Assembly (NCBI RefSeq): GCF_024323335.1
Contig: NC_066584.1
Location: 424,910,319 to 424,974,318 of the forward strand
DNA from: Lathyrus oleraceus
Lineage: Eukaryota > Streptophyta > Magnoliopsida > Fabales > Fabaceae
DNA length: 64,000 bases
Reading direction: 5' to 3'
The notes beneath the pieces were generated by a model. The model worked only from the letters and a program-made list of their open reading frames with translations, made no database searches and was not told the origin of the DNA. Every line of letters begins with the position of its first letter. Position 1 is the stretch's first letter. The translations under genes were made by a program, and so were the position numbers. Below are positions 24,391 to 36,775 of the stretch, piece after piece.

Positions 24391-25902
24391 GAGAATTCAA
24401 GTGTTAATTGCACACTCCATTCAAGTTTCCAAAATTGGCAAAGTGAGGTAAGCAGCTGCATGGGCGCGCATAGGCCCATCAAATGATTGCTATAAGTCCA
24501 AATTTGAAGTTCAGATATGTTGAAGCAAGCTTGGAATGCAAGGCAATTAAACATTGATACTTGAAGTTGGATCCATGACACATGATACCAGCCTGTTTAA
24601 GCCATGCGTAGCCTATGCATTTCTCACCCAAAATGCATGAAATTTAGCTCTTTGGAAAGGTGAGATCAAGAGGAACAAGGTTGATGTTGAACACTTTTTC
24701 ATTTGGAGCTTGGAACTTGGAGATATTTGAGGTGGAAGTGTGGAAAAATTTGACATATCAAAAATTTTCTAAGTGTCAAGCCATATGTCTCAATATTCCA
24801 CCTTGCTTAACTTTTTATAGGAGCTTCAAATGAGAAACGTGTCTTCATCAAAGTTGTATCTCTATCAAATACATTCAAAATAGTCACCAATTTCATGTCA
24901 TTTGGATTTGAAATGATAGAGTTATGCATTTTTGAAGTTTGGCAAAATCACTTGATCAATGGTATAGGTCAAAAGTGACCTATAATGTAGCCTCATATCG
25001 CATGTGCAAAGAAGTTGAATTAGATCTCACTCCAAACATCAAAGTTTAGACACATTGAATTTGATTGTTCAACTTGGAAATCTTTCGTCTCACAAAAATT
25101 GAGCAAGTTATGGCCTTGGGAAGTTGACTTTCAAATTAGGGTTTAGACAAAATGACCTATAATATTTCAACATAGAAAATGATTTTCCAAGCAAAACTAG
25201 ATCTAGGTCTCAAAATGAAAGTTGTTTATAATGTCATTTAGAGTAAGTTTTCTCTTGGTATCATTTTCATATGGTGGACATTGTAGGAGATAGGGTCTAG
25301 GGAGACCCAGTTTTGATCAGATGAATTCATTTGGCCAACCACCACCAACCAAGTTGCTAATTTCCAAATCTCTTGACTTTCTTGGCTTATGGTAGATCAT
25401 ATATGCATAAGATGATGAATTTTTAAGTGTCCCTTGAGAAATTTGATCAATTGGTGAGATAGCTTGTTGGAGAAATTACTCAAGATACTCAGTCAAACTA
25501 GGGTTTCAAAGGCAAATCACCCTCAAACACTTGAAGCAAACTTGATCAATATAACATGTAGAAGCAATTGGGACTCATATATGATGCTCATAACCACTCT
25601 TGAATTAATTCTTAATGGTGCTCTTTGTTCATGAGGGTCTCAAACCCTAGATGTGATCAATGAATCAAGGAAATCATGTCCTTTACCTACAAAAGAGTTA
25701 GAAAACTACAAAGACATATTTTTGGTATTTTGGTTAGTAAAATGATAAAATACAAGTATGATATGATCACAAAGTGCTTGGTGATCTCTCCCAAAACAAA
25801 CCCAATGAATGAGGGGTAAGGAGGATACCAAGGTATGATCCCAATGCTAATGCTTATGATGAAATGCATGAGGGATCTTAGGGTCAAAATTGGGGTCTTA
25901 CA

Positions 25903-26046
25903 GGGATGTTGCCAGACTGTTAGAATAGCATTCTAAGCCTTATTATCCAAAGATTTCAAGAAGGCTACCATTCGAGGTTTCCAGTAGTCATAGTTAGATC
26001 CATCAAGAATTGGTGGTCTGTGTACAGATCCTCCGTCTCTATCCAT
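25903..26046 (-). pseudogene. Copia gag N-terminus, truncated
   Basis: ATG at 26046 starts MDRDGGSVHRPPILDGSNYD, followed by the YWKPRMVAFLKS motif that marks the start of SIRE/Maximus-type gag. An in-frame TAG replaces a Trp codon about ten residues before the cut by element B. Confidence 0.82.
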
Positions 26047-26097
26047 AGTACCAGAAAGTAACGTCCCAAGATCTCACCTAGAACCAGAGCAGGATGC

Positions 26098-26112
26098 CTG
26101 CTTTGATACCAA
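26098..26112 (-). other. Primer binding site of the minus-strand copia element
   Basis: TGGTATCAAAGCAGG on the minus strand directly after the LTR, one base from the initiator-Met type TGGTATCAGAGC. Confidence 0.8.
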
Positions 26113-26113
26113 T

Positions 26114-27046
26114 TGAAATTTTGGTATCAGATATGAGATGTCAAAGGTAATGTCGCAATACTAATATCTGAACAACAAAGAAACAATTGAACAAGCGACA
26201 CAAGCAATTGTTAACCCAGTTCGATGCAAACTCACCTACGTCTGAGGGCTACCAAGCCAGGAAGGAAATCCACTAAACAGGATTAGTTCAAAGACTCTCA
26301 GTAAACAACTTCAAGTTACAGTCTTTTCACCTAATCTCTACCCGTGTGACTTCTATCTAAGAACTCTTAGATATGAGACCCTACTCACTTCCCCTCAATC
26401 ACAACAGTGATATAAAAACAAATACAAAAGAAAGAAGATACACTTCAAAGACACATGCTTGATCTTTCTTAAAAGCTTCAACCAAGTAAACAAACATTCG
26501 TGCTTCAAAGCTTAGAGTGGACAAAATACAACACAAAAGTCAATCCAATTCATACATCAATAAGATGAATGAATGGCTCACAATACACAAGCTCACACAA
26601 GGCTAAAACCCTAAAACTCTCTCTCTTTATCGCTCTTCTCTTGTGTGTTTAAACCAGGTTTTACATGGCCTTTAAATAGAAGCTTTTGAATGGGCCTGGG
26701 CAGCATAAAACCCTAATTCTATTTTCCTTGTGTATCTTCTAAGAAATAGCAGCTAATCATCCCTTATTGGAAAATAGAACAATCTGGTTTTAAATCAAAT
26801 TACTCCTTGAATAGCTCATTCAATCTTCACATAATCACACACAACTTTGCATGAAAAGCACAATATTAAGATACATAACATTCATACTGAATGTTCTGTA
26901 TACACATGTCTTAACATCGGGTTTGACATCTTAGCTAAATCCTGCACAACCATATTTAAATATCCTGCAGGAAGCTGATATCACATGTCAAGACAACACG
27001 CGTGACAACTTGTGATAACTAAGTTTTACCAAAATTGATGCCAACA
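26114..27046 (-). repeat. 5' LTR of the minus-strand copia element
   Basis: 933 bp, from TGTTGGCATCAATTTTGG (27046) to GATACCAAAATTTCA (26114) on the minus strand. A TATTTAAA at 26671-26678 is a plausible TATA box. Confidence 0.82.
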
Positions 27047-27457
27047 CAAAGAACCAACACTGAAGATCAGATAAATCAACACGTGGGGCATCATGCGTCT
27101 GACATTGGATCTTCTAGACAGTTGTCTAGCAAAAATCAAGAGACAGACCCTTGAAATCTCCTCGAGTAGTGTGATGATTTGGGGATTAGACCTCCATCAT
27201 GGGTTGTGATAATTTTCCCCCTAAGCGTGTAAACTTGGATAACGTGCATAACTAATTTCATAACTTCTAAACTACCTCTAACACTGTCGTTTTGCGTGCA
27301 TCTATGTGGGTATTAATACTTTTCACTTATCACAAGCTCACACTTTACACTCATGCCCTACATAAACCATCCTTCTCTCTAAGTTCATCATCTTCATCAA
27401 GCTTTTCATCATCTTCAAATCAAGTTCTTCATCCTTCAACCTTTCAACAATTTCTAC
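27047..27457 (+). other. Stretch before the env-like ORF, no gene seen
   Basis: I cannot recognise the end of pol here. Bases 27340-27457 are rich in C and T with a TCTCTCTAAG-like leader look and might be a leader for the env-like ORF. Confidence 0.4.
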
Positions 27458-29879
27458 ATGGATGCTCAACAACAATCAGTCTACAACTACTCACAACAAA
27501 TGGAATCACCTGATCAAACACCCATTTCTACTCAACAAACAACTACAACTACTGGTGTCGTCTCAACCCCCATGTACGGAGAATCCCACATTCTTGACCG
27601 TGAACCTCACATCCATCTTGCAACACCATTTGAGAAGCTTGAGGTATTGTGCGAATCGCTAGTAGATTTCAACAATATGAAGCGTAATGGCATAGACCTT
27701 ACTGAGGAGTTAAGAATGCAAGGGTGGGAAACCTACTTTCAGAGACTCTACGGTCCGGTGTACACCTATCTGGTGAAGGAGTTCTGGCATTTCGCAGACT
27801 CAGATGATCACTATATTGTCTTTCACGTTCTGGGAGTCAAAATAGTCATCACTCAATAGCCTCCCTTCTGAACATGGAAAAGACAGGAGGAAGAAGAATC
27901 TACAACATTAATCCTAGGGCAAAGTATCTGTCCCAGGAAATAGCCCTCACCATCTTTCAATAGAACACTGAGGGAAAACACTCCAAAAACAAAGAACTTC
28001 ATCAGAATCTCTGCGTCTGGCTGAAGATCATCCTGGGCATCATCCATCACCGCCCTGCATCAAACTCTTCTGACTGCATTAACATGGATCAGAAGTGCAT
28101 CCTTTACTACATCCACAAAGGGCTGAAACTGAATCTGCCAATGCTGCTCTTCAAGTATCTCAGAGATTCTGTCAAAGATACCAGAAATAATATGAAGCCC
28201 AGAACCTACATTCCTCTAGGAAGACTTATCTCGGATGTACTGATCGAGAGTGGATTGGTGGATCACCTGATCCATCACAATCTGATGGAGGATATCAATG
28301 TTGACATTAGAAGACCTCTGAATGCTCAAAATCTGAAGAGTATGGGGGTAATTGAGCAAGTTAGAGCTAAACCAACTCTAGACACTTACTAGGAAGCACT
28401 GAAGGACCAAAGGAAGATCCCCAACAATCTCTATCTATTCTCCAAGATTGACCCTCCAGAAGTAGTGGCTCACTATCTGAATGACCTTGCAAGCCAAGGG
28501 TGGATATTTCTGAGTTCTCCATGGACTGGCTACCTGAGCATCCACCAAACTTCATGAAGAGGATGCGAGAGCCCTCTGACAAGTCCAAGAAGGCAAAAAA
28601 GGCAAAGTTGGGAGAAACCTTCGGGTCAAGACATCCAGTCCCTCTGGCTAATTCTCCAAGTAAGTATCTGCCTCCTTCTCGCTCTGTTAAATTAAAGCAT
28701 ATTGCTTTTTCTCTCCCCCCAAACACTCTCACCTACACCCCATCAGAAACACCTCCCTCAACCACCAGAACCTCTAACCCACCATCCCTCAAATTCAATC
28801 TCGCAACCACTACCCTGCCCGTTTCTGAAGCAGAAATGCTGAACGAAACCACCTTAACATCATCTTTCTCACCTTTCTCCCCACCATACTATATTCTCTC
28901 ATTAGACAATGAACCATCTGACCCCCAATCCCCCACTCTAACTCAACTTCAGGCACGTGATCTGGCCTCACAGCAGCCATCACAACCTGAACCTGAACCT
29001 GAAGTCACCTCTCCACCCCCTGAACAAAAAAATCCACCTCCATCTGATCAACCTCAAACACCAACCCCTGAACAACAAACTAATCTATCTCCTGAATAAC
29101 CAGTACCCTCACCATCTGAACATCAACCAAATCCACAACCTGAACAAACAACACCACCTCCCTCTGATATTCCCCTGCCACCAACCTCTGACGCCATCAT
29201 CACTCCCACTCACGATCCCGTTGACACCAATCCAACTCCACCATCCTCCCCAACCTCTAACTCTGAACCAGAAACTGCCTTCCCCACATTAGAAGAAGCA
29301 ATAACTTTATTTGTAGAGTCTTCAGTGGAGAAGATCAAGTCTTTGTCTGTCAGCTCTGGCATCAGTGATGATCCCTCTGCAGTGAGAATCCATTGGAACA
29401 GAGTGATCAGATGGATGACCTATGAAGCCTTCAAACTGAAAGGCCTCTCTGAACAAGTCCGCACCGACTTCATCAGAGATGCTAGAATAAGGCTACAGAC
29501 TCGCTTGGCCAAAGAGGCTGAGGAAAAGGCTAGGAAGGAAGCAGAAGAGAAAGCTCACCTAGAAGAAGAGCAAAGGATCAAAGAAGCTGAAGAAAAGGCT
29601 GTTGCTGAAGCTGTTGTGGCTGCGGCTGCGGCAGCTGCTGAGGCTGAGGCAAAAGCAAAAACTGAAGCTGAAGAAGCAGCACACATTGCTGATGCTTTGA
29701 CTCAGGGGGAGCAATCTAACTCTGGTTTTACCCCTCTGGTCTTAAAGACTCTGGAGGAACTGCAAAAGGAACAACAAGTGGTACGAGCAAGGTTGGATCA
29801 CCAGGGTTCCGTCAACACCAACATTCAGAATCTGCTGACTCAGCTGCTCCAAAGGATGCCTCCGCCCCCAAACCCTTAG
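27458..29879 (+). pseudogene. Env-like (putative plant transposon protein) ORF, broken
   Basis: Three parts of one protein are visible. A conserved N-terminal domain (27458-27859, continuing in another frame to about 28498) includes the PRTYIPLGRLISDVLIESGL motif found in the extra ORF of legume SIRE elements. A Pro/Ser/Thr-rich middle runs through 28500-29300. The Glu/Ala-rich coiled coil at 29500-29700 is followed by the end at 29879. Breaks: frameshifts near 27850 and 28498 and stops near 27961, 28390 and 29097. The extra ORF is called env-like by position; membrane fusion activity has never been shown, and I see no clear signal peptide. Confidence 0.78.
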
Positions 29880-30287
29880 GCACTTAGGCTCTTTGCTTGT
29901 TGCTTTTCTTCTGATGTTTTTTATGCTTTCTGATATATGCTTTCATTGCTGCCTATTTGTACTTGTTTTCTCTTATATATGAATATCCAATTCCTGCCTA
30001 TATTTCTGTCTTTTTAGTTCTGAGAAAAAGGGGGAGAACTAAAACAGCTCTGATGAAAATATATATCTAAACCTCTCAAGGCACTGCGAACATTAAATAT
30101 CTTAATGACTTATGAGAACTAAAGTTATGCAGGATAATAGCTAAGGTACAAAACAAACTACCACGCAAGGAAGGTCCGATAAGAACTTCTGTTAAAACTG
30201 ATGCTCTAACTCAGGGGGAGTCCATTCTCTTTATCTGATTCTAAGATATTACTTATTGTTTCATCATCACTCTGACTTATTTTGTCA
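29880..30287 (+). other. 3' UTR with repeated purine tracts
   Basis: Non-coding. AAAAAGGGGGAGA at about 30024 and CAGGGGGAGT at about 30210 precede the real polypurine tract, giving several similar purine runs before the LTR. Confidence 0.55.
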
Positions 30288-30306
30288 TCATCAAAAAGGG
30301 GGAGAT
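30288..30306 (+). other. Polypurine tract of the plus-strand copia element
   Basis: TCAAAAAGGGGGAGAT lies immediately before the TG of the LTR. Confidence 0.85.
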
Positions 30307-31301
30307 TGTAAGAACAAATTTAGTTCTACAATGTATCTCTAAGATTTTGATGATAACAAAGGATGGAACAAAAATGGTACCCTAACAAAAAATCAAAACA
30401 ATCAGATAGACAATCATCAGATACAGAATCAAGCGCTAAAATGCTACTCAGAAGATACGCAACCAGAAGCTCTGACTCTGATCAAACGCAAGTGAAAGCT
30501 AAACTCAAGAAGTCAGACACTCTGAAGTGGAAGAATGACTCTAGATCTGAACACGTACGCTATGACATAGTCAAAGTAAAAAGAAACTCTGAAGACAGTC
30601 AGCAACGAGCATCATCTGAAGTGGCAATCAAGACTCTGGCGTTAGGATCCTCTGACCCAGAAAGCTTAATTGTGAAGAAGTTCGCTTATGGAAAGAAACT
30701 ATTTTTAGAAGGATGTTATGACGCTCCAAATATTACTTTGGAAAGAACACGAACATTAATGACCTTAATCATCCTCCAATGCTCAAGATTCTGACATTAA
30801 CATCACTCAACGGTCTGATCACTACTCCTATATAAAGGAAGGAACACCATCCAAAGACAACACCAGGAAATACACGAGAATACAATACTTCCGCCAGTCA
30901 TTATTCCTTCTCTCACGAGCTGCTGCTCTAACGTGGGAATATTTCTTGCTCTTATCTTGTGTAATATTTTCTTAGTGTTAGAAGCATTATTCATTACTGT
31001 AATCATATTATTGCTAAGATAATTCCTCAAGTGACTTGTGAAGTCTGAAAACTTGAGAGGGCTAAGGGATCATTTTTCTCTTAGACGGTTGTTTGTGTAA
31101 TCTTTCAAGATTAGTGGATTAAGTCCTTTTTGAAGGCGAAATCACCTTGGCCGGGTGGACTGGAGTAGCTTTGAATTTCAAGCGAACCACTATAAAATTT
31201 TGTGTTGAACTCTTTTGTTTCTGCGTGTGTCTAAGTTCTAAAAAGTTTTTATTTTCCTAAAAACAATTCAAACCCCCCTTTCTTGTTTTTCTCTACCTTC
31301 A
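30307..31301 (+). repeat. 3' LTR of the plus-strand copia element
   Basis: 995 bp from TGTAAGAACAAATTTAG to CTCTACCTTCA. The end CCCCCCTTTCTTGTTTTTC is typical of SIRE-type LTRs. Confidence 0.85.
30829..30836 (+). promoter_or_regulatory. TATA box of the copia LTR
   Basis: TATATAAA preceded by CTCC and followed by GGAAGG, in the middle of the LTR, as expected for a U3 promoter. Confidence 0.65.
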
Positions 31302-32034
31302 ATGTCCATAATGTTAGTAATATTGAGTTTCTTGAGTTTAGTAACTTCATCTACGAGATGGATTTCTTGATCTCCCCCTTCTTAGTAGGAATTTTACTTG
31401 GTACTCGTCGTTCAATGGGGCTTGTGAGCCATCTAGATATGATCCTTATATCAATAGGTTAAGGGGAGTTGTGGGGGATAACGTCTCAATGCGCTCTGCC
31501 TAGAGATGCGTCAAATCATTATCTTATTGTTTCCAGATATTCCAACCAAATATGGGTTCTAAGCCTTTTTGTTTTAATAAACATTGGCTTTCTCACCCCC
31601 CCTTTCCTGAGCTGATTCTTAATAGTTGGTCAAGTTCCCACTCTTCTAGTTGGAAATCTTTCGTCCTTAAAGAGGATCTTAAACCCTAAAAGGTGCTCTA
31701 AAAACTTGGAATCATCAAGTTTTTGGTGACCTTGATACCCAAATTGCTTCCTTAATGGAGGAGGTAAAGCATCTGGATTCTAGAGTTGAGCATGATGAGC
31801 TTTCAATAGGGGTGATAGATTTTAGGAAGAAGTGGTGTCAAATATATCATCCCTTCTTTGGAGAAAATATTTCTAGCATTTTCAGAGAGTTAGAGTCAAG
31901 TGGCTTAAGGAGGGTGGTTCTAATTGCACATTAACTTTCACCTCCTCTGACTGCATTATACACGACAACCCTACCTTGATATGGACTGGTGCAACTAATC
32001 TTCATCACGGCCTATACATTCTTACCATGGCGAC
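31302..32034 (+). pseudogene. L1-type LINE ORF2 fragment
   Basis: Translations in shifting frames show the end of the endonuclease domain (a SNHYLIV counterpart of SDHCPI, then FVLINIGFL). They then show the linker typical of plant L1 ORF2: WKSFVLKEDLK, ALKTWNHQVFGDLDTQI and RVKWLKEGGSN. Many stops and frameshifts; no poly-A tail or RT core. It is truncated by LTR B copy 2 at 32035 and bordered on the left by the copia LTR. Confidence 0.75.
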
Positions 32035-32208
32035 TGTAGCGGTAAATTCATGACCATTAAACTATAGATAAACTTAACGTCAATAAAACCAGAGTCTCCA
32101 CCGCGCTTTTATTATTTCCAAAGGAAAAGGGAAAAGTATGAACAAAACCCAAAAGATAAGAAGTTTTCAAATCAAAACTAATAAAATTCCAAAGATTATA
32201 GGTAAGGG

Positions 32209-32213
32209 GGTTG
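32209..32213. repeat. Target site duplication GGTTG, left copy (element A)
   Basis: GGTTG precedes the element A 5' LTR and recurs at 50764-50768. LTR B copy 1 shows the empty site as GGGGTTGGTTACAC at 21376-21389. Confidence 0.93.
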
Positions 32214-35200
32214 TGTAGCACCTCAAATTTGCACCCCCCATTCATGCATTCATTTAATTTTTTTAAGTCATTAACATTACACATTGCATTGCATCATATC
32301 AACAAGAACTGGCATCAAGAGAGTTCATCTGTGCAAAGAGAGCAAGGTTTCTCCTTGAGATGAGGGTCACATGACTATTTTGAAGAGCTTACATGAGCCA
32401 AGGTTCATTTTGAAGCAACTTGACCAAGTGTTAGAGGCTCAAAGTCATCAATGCATGTCCAGGTCATCTAGGGCCCATAAAAGTCAACTGAGGGCTAGGA
32501 GGTGGAGAAATAGTTTGAGACACTTCATTCATGTCCAAAAGAGGCTTATTCATCATGTCAAACATCTACATTGAAGGTTTTGAAGCCAGATCAAAAGTTT
32601 CTAAAAATGGAAAGTGACCTGTAATTTCAAGTTTCCAAAAATGGCAAGTTTTTGGACCACATTCAACTTGACTTTCCAACATCAAATAAGCTTCAAATGA
32701 AATTTTTGTCAACATGAAAGTTGAAGATCTTTCTCTCCCATTTCCAAAAAGTCCAATTCATGAGCATCTGATGAATGGTTGAGAAGTTATGAGCAAATGA
32801 TCATCAAGTGTGCATGAAACTTCAAAGTGCCATAACTTTTGATCCAAAGTTCCAAATTGAGTCCCTCTTTTTGCATTATGCTCTTTATGACTCATATTTT
32901 CCAAATACATCGTTGCATTGCATGAAATTATCTCATATAATCATTTGTTCATGCATGTCCATTTTGGAGGGAAAATACCAAATTCAAATTTGGTGCATCA
33001 TATGAACAAAATTCCAATTCCAACATGTGCATGAGATGATTTTAAGTGATTTTGGGCATACACATGGTACTGTTCACGTTCATTCACCATGCATAGGGTG
33101 CATTTTACCATTTGTGCACTACACCTTATATCTTGCTAATTTCCATTAACCTTGGCCTAATTACAATTTCAGAGTGATTAGGAGGTGGTATATAATGTTA
33201 ATCATAACAGAATTGTTCATTCGAACACATTCTAGATCTAGATCACATTTTCCCCTCCAATTTTTCTCTCAATCCAAATTCGAAAATTCTTCATATAACA
33301 CATGATTTTTATTGCATAATCTTGTTCCTGGATCATCATATAGTAGGAATTGAATGCTGGATTGAAGAATTTCATCAAGAATCAAGCAAGTTGAACTCAT
33401 GAAGATGAACATGGAACTTGAAGATTAAGCAAGATCCAAGCCAATTTAAGAGCCAATTCGTGTGTAAAGCTTCATATCAAGGTTGGAGGAGAAGATTTGG
33501 AGCTGGAGAAGCCTTGAATCCACAGAATCAACTAACTGTTCTTCAAGAGGTTGGAAATTCGATCATCTTAATTCTTGTTTTTATTACCATAATTGTGTAG
33601 ATCTTGGAACACTGGTCATTCTAATATAAAATTCATTGAAAATGGTAGAATATTGAGTGAGATATGAATGTTTAAAGTTTGATGCATGATAATGTTTTCA
33701 TTCGATTCTCTCTATAAATAGACTTTTAGCTGAAAATAATCGTTGATCTGTGTTGTGCGTGATGAGACGGTTCTAATGATGTATCGTATGTGCATTTCTG
33801 GAAAAAAATTGAAGAACATTACTATAGCGCCATCGTCTCCATGAAGAAGACGGTGGAAACCACCGCTCCTCCACCGTGGCTAGGGTTTCTGGTTCACGCG
33901 TTGGATTTTCACTGTAGAAGCGCCCATAGCTTTGGCCTCACCTGTTCGATTCCCCGCGAGCGCGCTTGTATTTTCACTTTAATCCATCCACTTAACCAAA
34001 CGAGTGCGTTTCATCTCCAAACGTGCTCCTCGGTTCGATCCCGTGCGTGAGTGTTTGTGAAATCCATTTAATTGCCATAGCCAAACGACTGCGTTTTGAT
34101 GACTAAACGCGCTTGCAACCTTGTACCTCCCTTCGATTCCCACTTCCAGCGTTTCTGAATCTTATTTTTCCCAGCGCCACTATTTTAATATGAACATGGT
34201 TCGATCCTGGCTGGTGTCATTTTGAGAGCAATGCTGATTTTTCTCCAAATTCCATTTCCAACATTTTTTTCATGTTTATTTCAAATATTTCATGCAACTT
34301 CTAAAAATCATAACAATTAGAAAATTAATCCAAATCACTTCCAATTTTTTGCTACATGTTCATTTGGATGTCTTTTATTTTTTGATGTGATTTTTCTGAA
34401 TTTTTGGTTGTGACTGATTATTTGAACATGTATGCAAATATGACATGTTAGATTCAAATTGATGTGAACTGCTCATACATTGTCCAATTGATTCGAAATT
34501 TGGTATGCTAATTCCCAACATGTTGCTTGATCTTTGAAGCTTGGTTGTGCATTTTTAGCATTTTTCATCTCTGTTTGGGACACATGAATGTATGGTGTGA
34601 CAATGTGTGTCACACATTTTGGTGTTGATCTTGTTCATTTTCATTTCTATGCCATTTGACTTTTCTGATTCCAATTTTTTGCATGATGATTGTGTTTAAC
34701 ATGTTGTGCGCACATAAAAATTTCCATGGTTATTTGATTCATTTATGTTTTAATATGGAATTTCTACTCTTGATGTCCAATTGTGTGCTTTGTGATTGCC
34801 TTTGCCTTAGCATGATCATTAGATGGATTTGCCTTAGGATTTGAGTTTGATCCTTTTTAGGATATGTTCTTACTTGAATAAATGTGCTTCATGTTGAATA
34901 TTGGCTACTGTTTTCACTTTTTGCTTTGTCTTTGACCCTAGTCTTTGTACTAGTGGTTTGTACTCATCTTTTGAGCTTTGTATTTCAGGTTCAAGCTATT
35001 AGCTCAAGTGGTTGATGCAATCTTATGACTTGAGATGCAAATTTGCTTTGTCCACTAACCTTTGTTATGTTGTAGGTCCCTTGGTGATGAACTCACTTGA
35101 GTTGTTGACTTGCCTTGTGTGCATATTGGTTGCAACACTGTTGACTGTCTGTTTGATTTGTCTGAATGTGAATATTGACTGGTTTAATTTTCTTACCGGT

Positions 35201-35511
35201 ACTTTAGTTGCTTTAGCTCATTGCTTGAGTTGTGCTTTGCTTGTGGTTGGCATACCACCCAGGTAATCATCCTCTAACTCCATGTAGTCTGGAAGCCCTG
35301 TCGTTTCTTTTGGCAAGCATTTGGCTGAAGTCCTCCTTAAGAGGCAATGACTGTGTTTGTTTACTTTTGTGCCATGTACTTCAAGTCCTCCTAAGTGAAG
35401 AGGCAATTGGCAGATAGAAGAGATTAGCAATCAATCCCCTGCTAATCATTTGAGTCGTTCATTATGCTCGCACTACGTGCTGAGGCTCTTGAACCTAACC
35501 CCAGATCCTTG

Positions 35512-35519
35512 TATATAAA
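35512..35519 (+). promoter_or_regulatory. Candidate TATA box of element A
   Basis: TATATAAA in the context CTTGTATATAAAGTCAG. The 3' LTR has TATATAGA at the same place. It sits about 1.45 kb before the LTR end, so all hairpin modules would be transcribed. Confidence 0.5.
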
Positions 35520-36095
35520 GTCAGTCAAGTGGAGTAGGGTCCCTTATTCTGGATCCCCATGTTTTCGTTGATTTGAAGCTCACCCAGGCCCGAGTTAAGA
35601 GCTATGAGGTCCAACCCTCATCACCTTTCATCTGCTCACCATGACGGTCAATGTCAGTGGTTAAGAGCCTCAGATACCCTTCCAGTTGGCTTATTTGTCG
35701 AGGTTGATATGACCCCTTGACTAAAGCCTGACTTGTTTGTCGAGGTTGATATGACCCCTTGACTAAAGCCTTACCCTTGATGTTTGAGCCCCCTTGTTGG
35801 TGTGTTTACTTCATGTTATATGTTTTTGTGTGTTGTGATTGTATCCCCATAGGATTGCTAGACTTCGCATAGTCTCTCGTTTGCATGTCAATTAAGGTAG
35901 CACGGTTCCTTCGTCTAGGACTTCCTTTCTTGCGTGAGCATTCCTAAAACACAAACAAACTTGATCTTCTTTTAAGGACATGTTAACTCCTTCTACTACA
36001 GGTGAGTAAGTCTCCAAAGGTCGAGCATCCGGTAGATTGCGTAGTGACGTCGTTCACCTAAAAAACACAAAACAAATAGAAATAGTTTAGCCGAA

Positions 36096-36668
36096 CTACG
36101 GCAACTCTGATTCTCATGTTCAGATGAGATAGGTAGGCATGAGATGCGATGTCTTGTCGAGTTTGACTGACAACTAACTTTGATCCTTGCTAGTTTTCTC
36201 ACTTGTTGCGATCCTTTTCTCTCGCCCTTGTTGCGATCGTGACCTTCCTTTTCTCTTGCCCTAGTTGCAATCGAGACCCTTCTTCTTTTCGTGTGTGTTT
36301 GTGGAGTCAGATGTAAGACCATTGATTGGCTATCTGTTTCCTGTTGCTTTTGAGGAGTTGGATGTAAGACCAGCGATTGGCATTCCGTTTCCTATTTGCG
36401 TTTGTTTGTTCGGAGTCAGATGTAAGACCAGCCATTGGCAGTCTGTTTCCGGTTGTGTGTTTGCTCTGACGTCTCAGCGTCTTTGGTTTAGCATTTTGTT
36501 TCGGCGTGTGTTAGCCGAGCTACGAGTGCTCTGATTCTTCCTCTGATTAGAGAAGATACGTATGCATAGGATGCGATGTCCTAGCGAGCACGTTCCCCAT
36601 TTCCCCAAACTACGTCGACTCTGATGTTTGTGTCTGACAAACTACGTAGGCCCAGGATGCGACATCCT
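36096..36668 (+). other. Three twin-hairpin modules, element A 5' LTR
   Basis: Module 1 (36096-36155): TCTCAT/ATGAGA; the closing CGTAG has mutated to GGTAG. Module 2 (36520-36582): CTCT/AGAG extended past a bulge, followed by AGGA...TCCT. Module 3 (36610-36668): GTTTGT/ACAAAC, then AGGATG/CATCCT with loop CGA. Order in the sense strand is always CTACG hairpin first, then the second hairpin. Confidence 0.7.
36310..36470 (+). repeat. Triple short repeat in element A LTR
   Basis: Three copies of a unit starting GATGTAAGACCA at 36310, 36361 and 36419, each with TTGGC and CTGTTTCC or similar. Related pairs occur in the solo LTR near 3250 and 12260. Confidence 0.75.
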
Positions 36669-36775
36669 ACCGAGTCCGCTTTCTCCGTCTTCGTTCATCT
36701 GTGTTTTATTCCAGTGTGTGCATTCTTTGAGCAGTTACTTAGCAACCTTTTTTTCTATTCTTTTGAGCGTGGATC

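Larger units (their letters stand above)
1..25902 (-). mobile_element. Ogre-type Ty3/gypsy element B, 5' part, interrupted
   Basis: Read on the minus strand, the order is 5' LTR (21211-25902), primer-site remnant, leader, ORF1 (18854-20354), gag (16716-18613), protease region, intron and reverse transcriptase, which runs off the left edge. ORF1 before gag and an intron before RT are hallmarks of Ogre elements in legumes. The element is split by a solo LTR (2707-16710), which itself holds a Tekay-like element. The right end cuts into a copia gag, so bases 25903-25907 should be one copy of its target duplication; the other copy lies outside the window. Many stops and frameshifts show it is dead. 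Confidence 0.87.
21211..25902 (-). repeat. 5' LTR of element B (LTR type B, copy 1)
   Basis: 4692 bp. On the minus strand it begins TGTAAGACCCCAATTTTGACC and ends TTTCCCGCTACA. A second copy, 32035-53880, matches the last 3.3 kb. It contains a TATA candidate at 24381-24390, a twin-hairpin module at 21541, a TACT-loop hairpin at 21423, and a TGGCGACTC motif at 21264-21275 that resembles the primer site. Short ORFs inside it are not convincing. Confidence 0.88.
25903..27046 (-). mobile_element. SIRE/Maximus-like copia element, 5' end only
   Basis: LTR, primer site and the first 48 codons of gag, cut at 25902 by element B. It abuts the env-like region of another copia element in opposite orientation, so it probably inserted there; the expected duplication next to the LTR is CAAAG (27047-27051), and its partner lies outside the window. 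Confidence 0.78.
27047..31301 (+). mobile_element. SIRE/Maximus-like copia element, 3' part
   Basis: Contains an env-like ORF region, polypurine tracts and a 3' LTR; gag-pol is absent, lost with the insertion at 27046. Its LTR differs from that of the minus-strand copia element, so these are different families. Confidence 0.82.

Noticed and set aside
30363..30794. 143-codon ORF
   Set aside because: Lies inside the copia 3' LTR across its U3 region, with low-complexity composition and no domain.
31302..32034. Possible host gene exon
   Set aside because: The translated pieces match the plant L1 ORF2 linker pattern and are full of frameshifts.
33790..34050. 86-codon ORF shared with 47565-47825
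   Set aside because: Conserved because the two element A LTRs are copies of each other; position in U3 and no domain argue against a gene.
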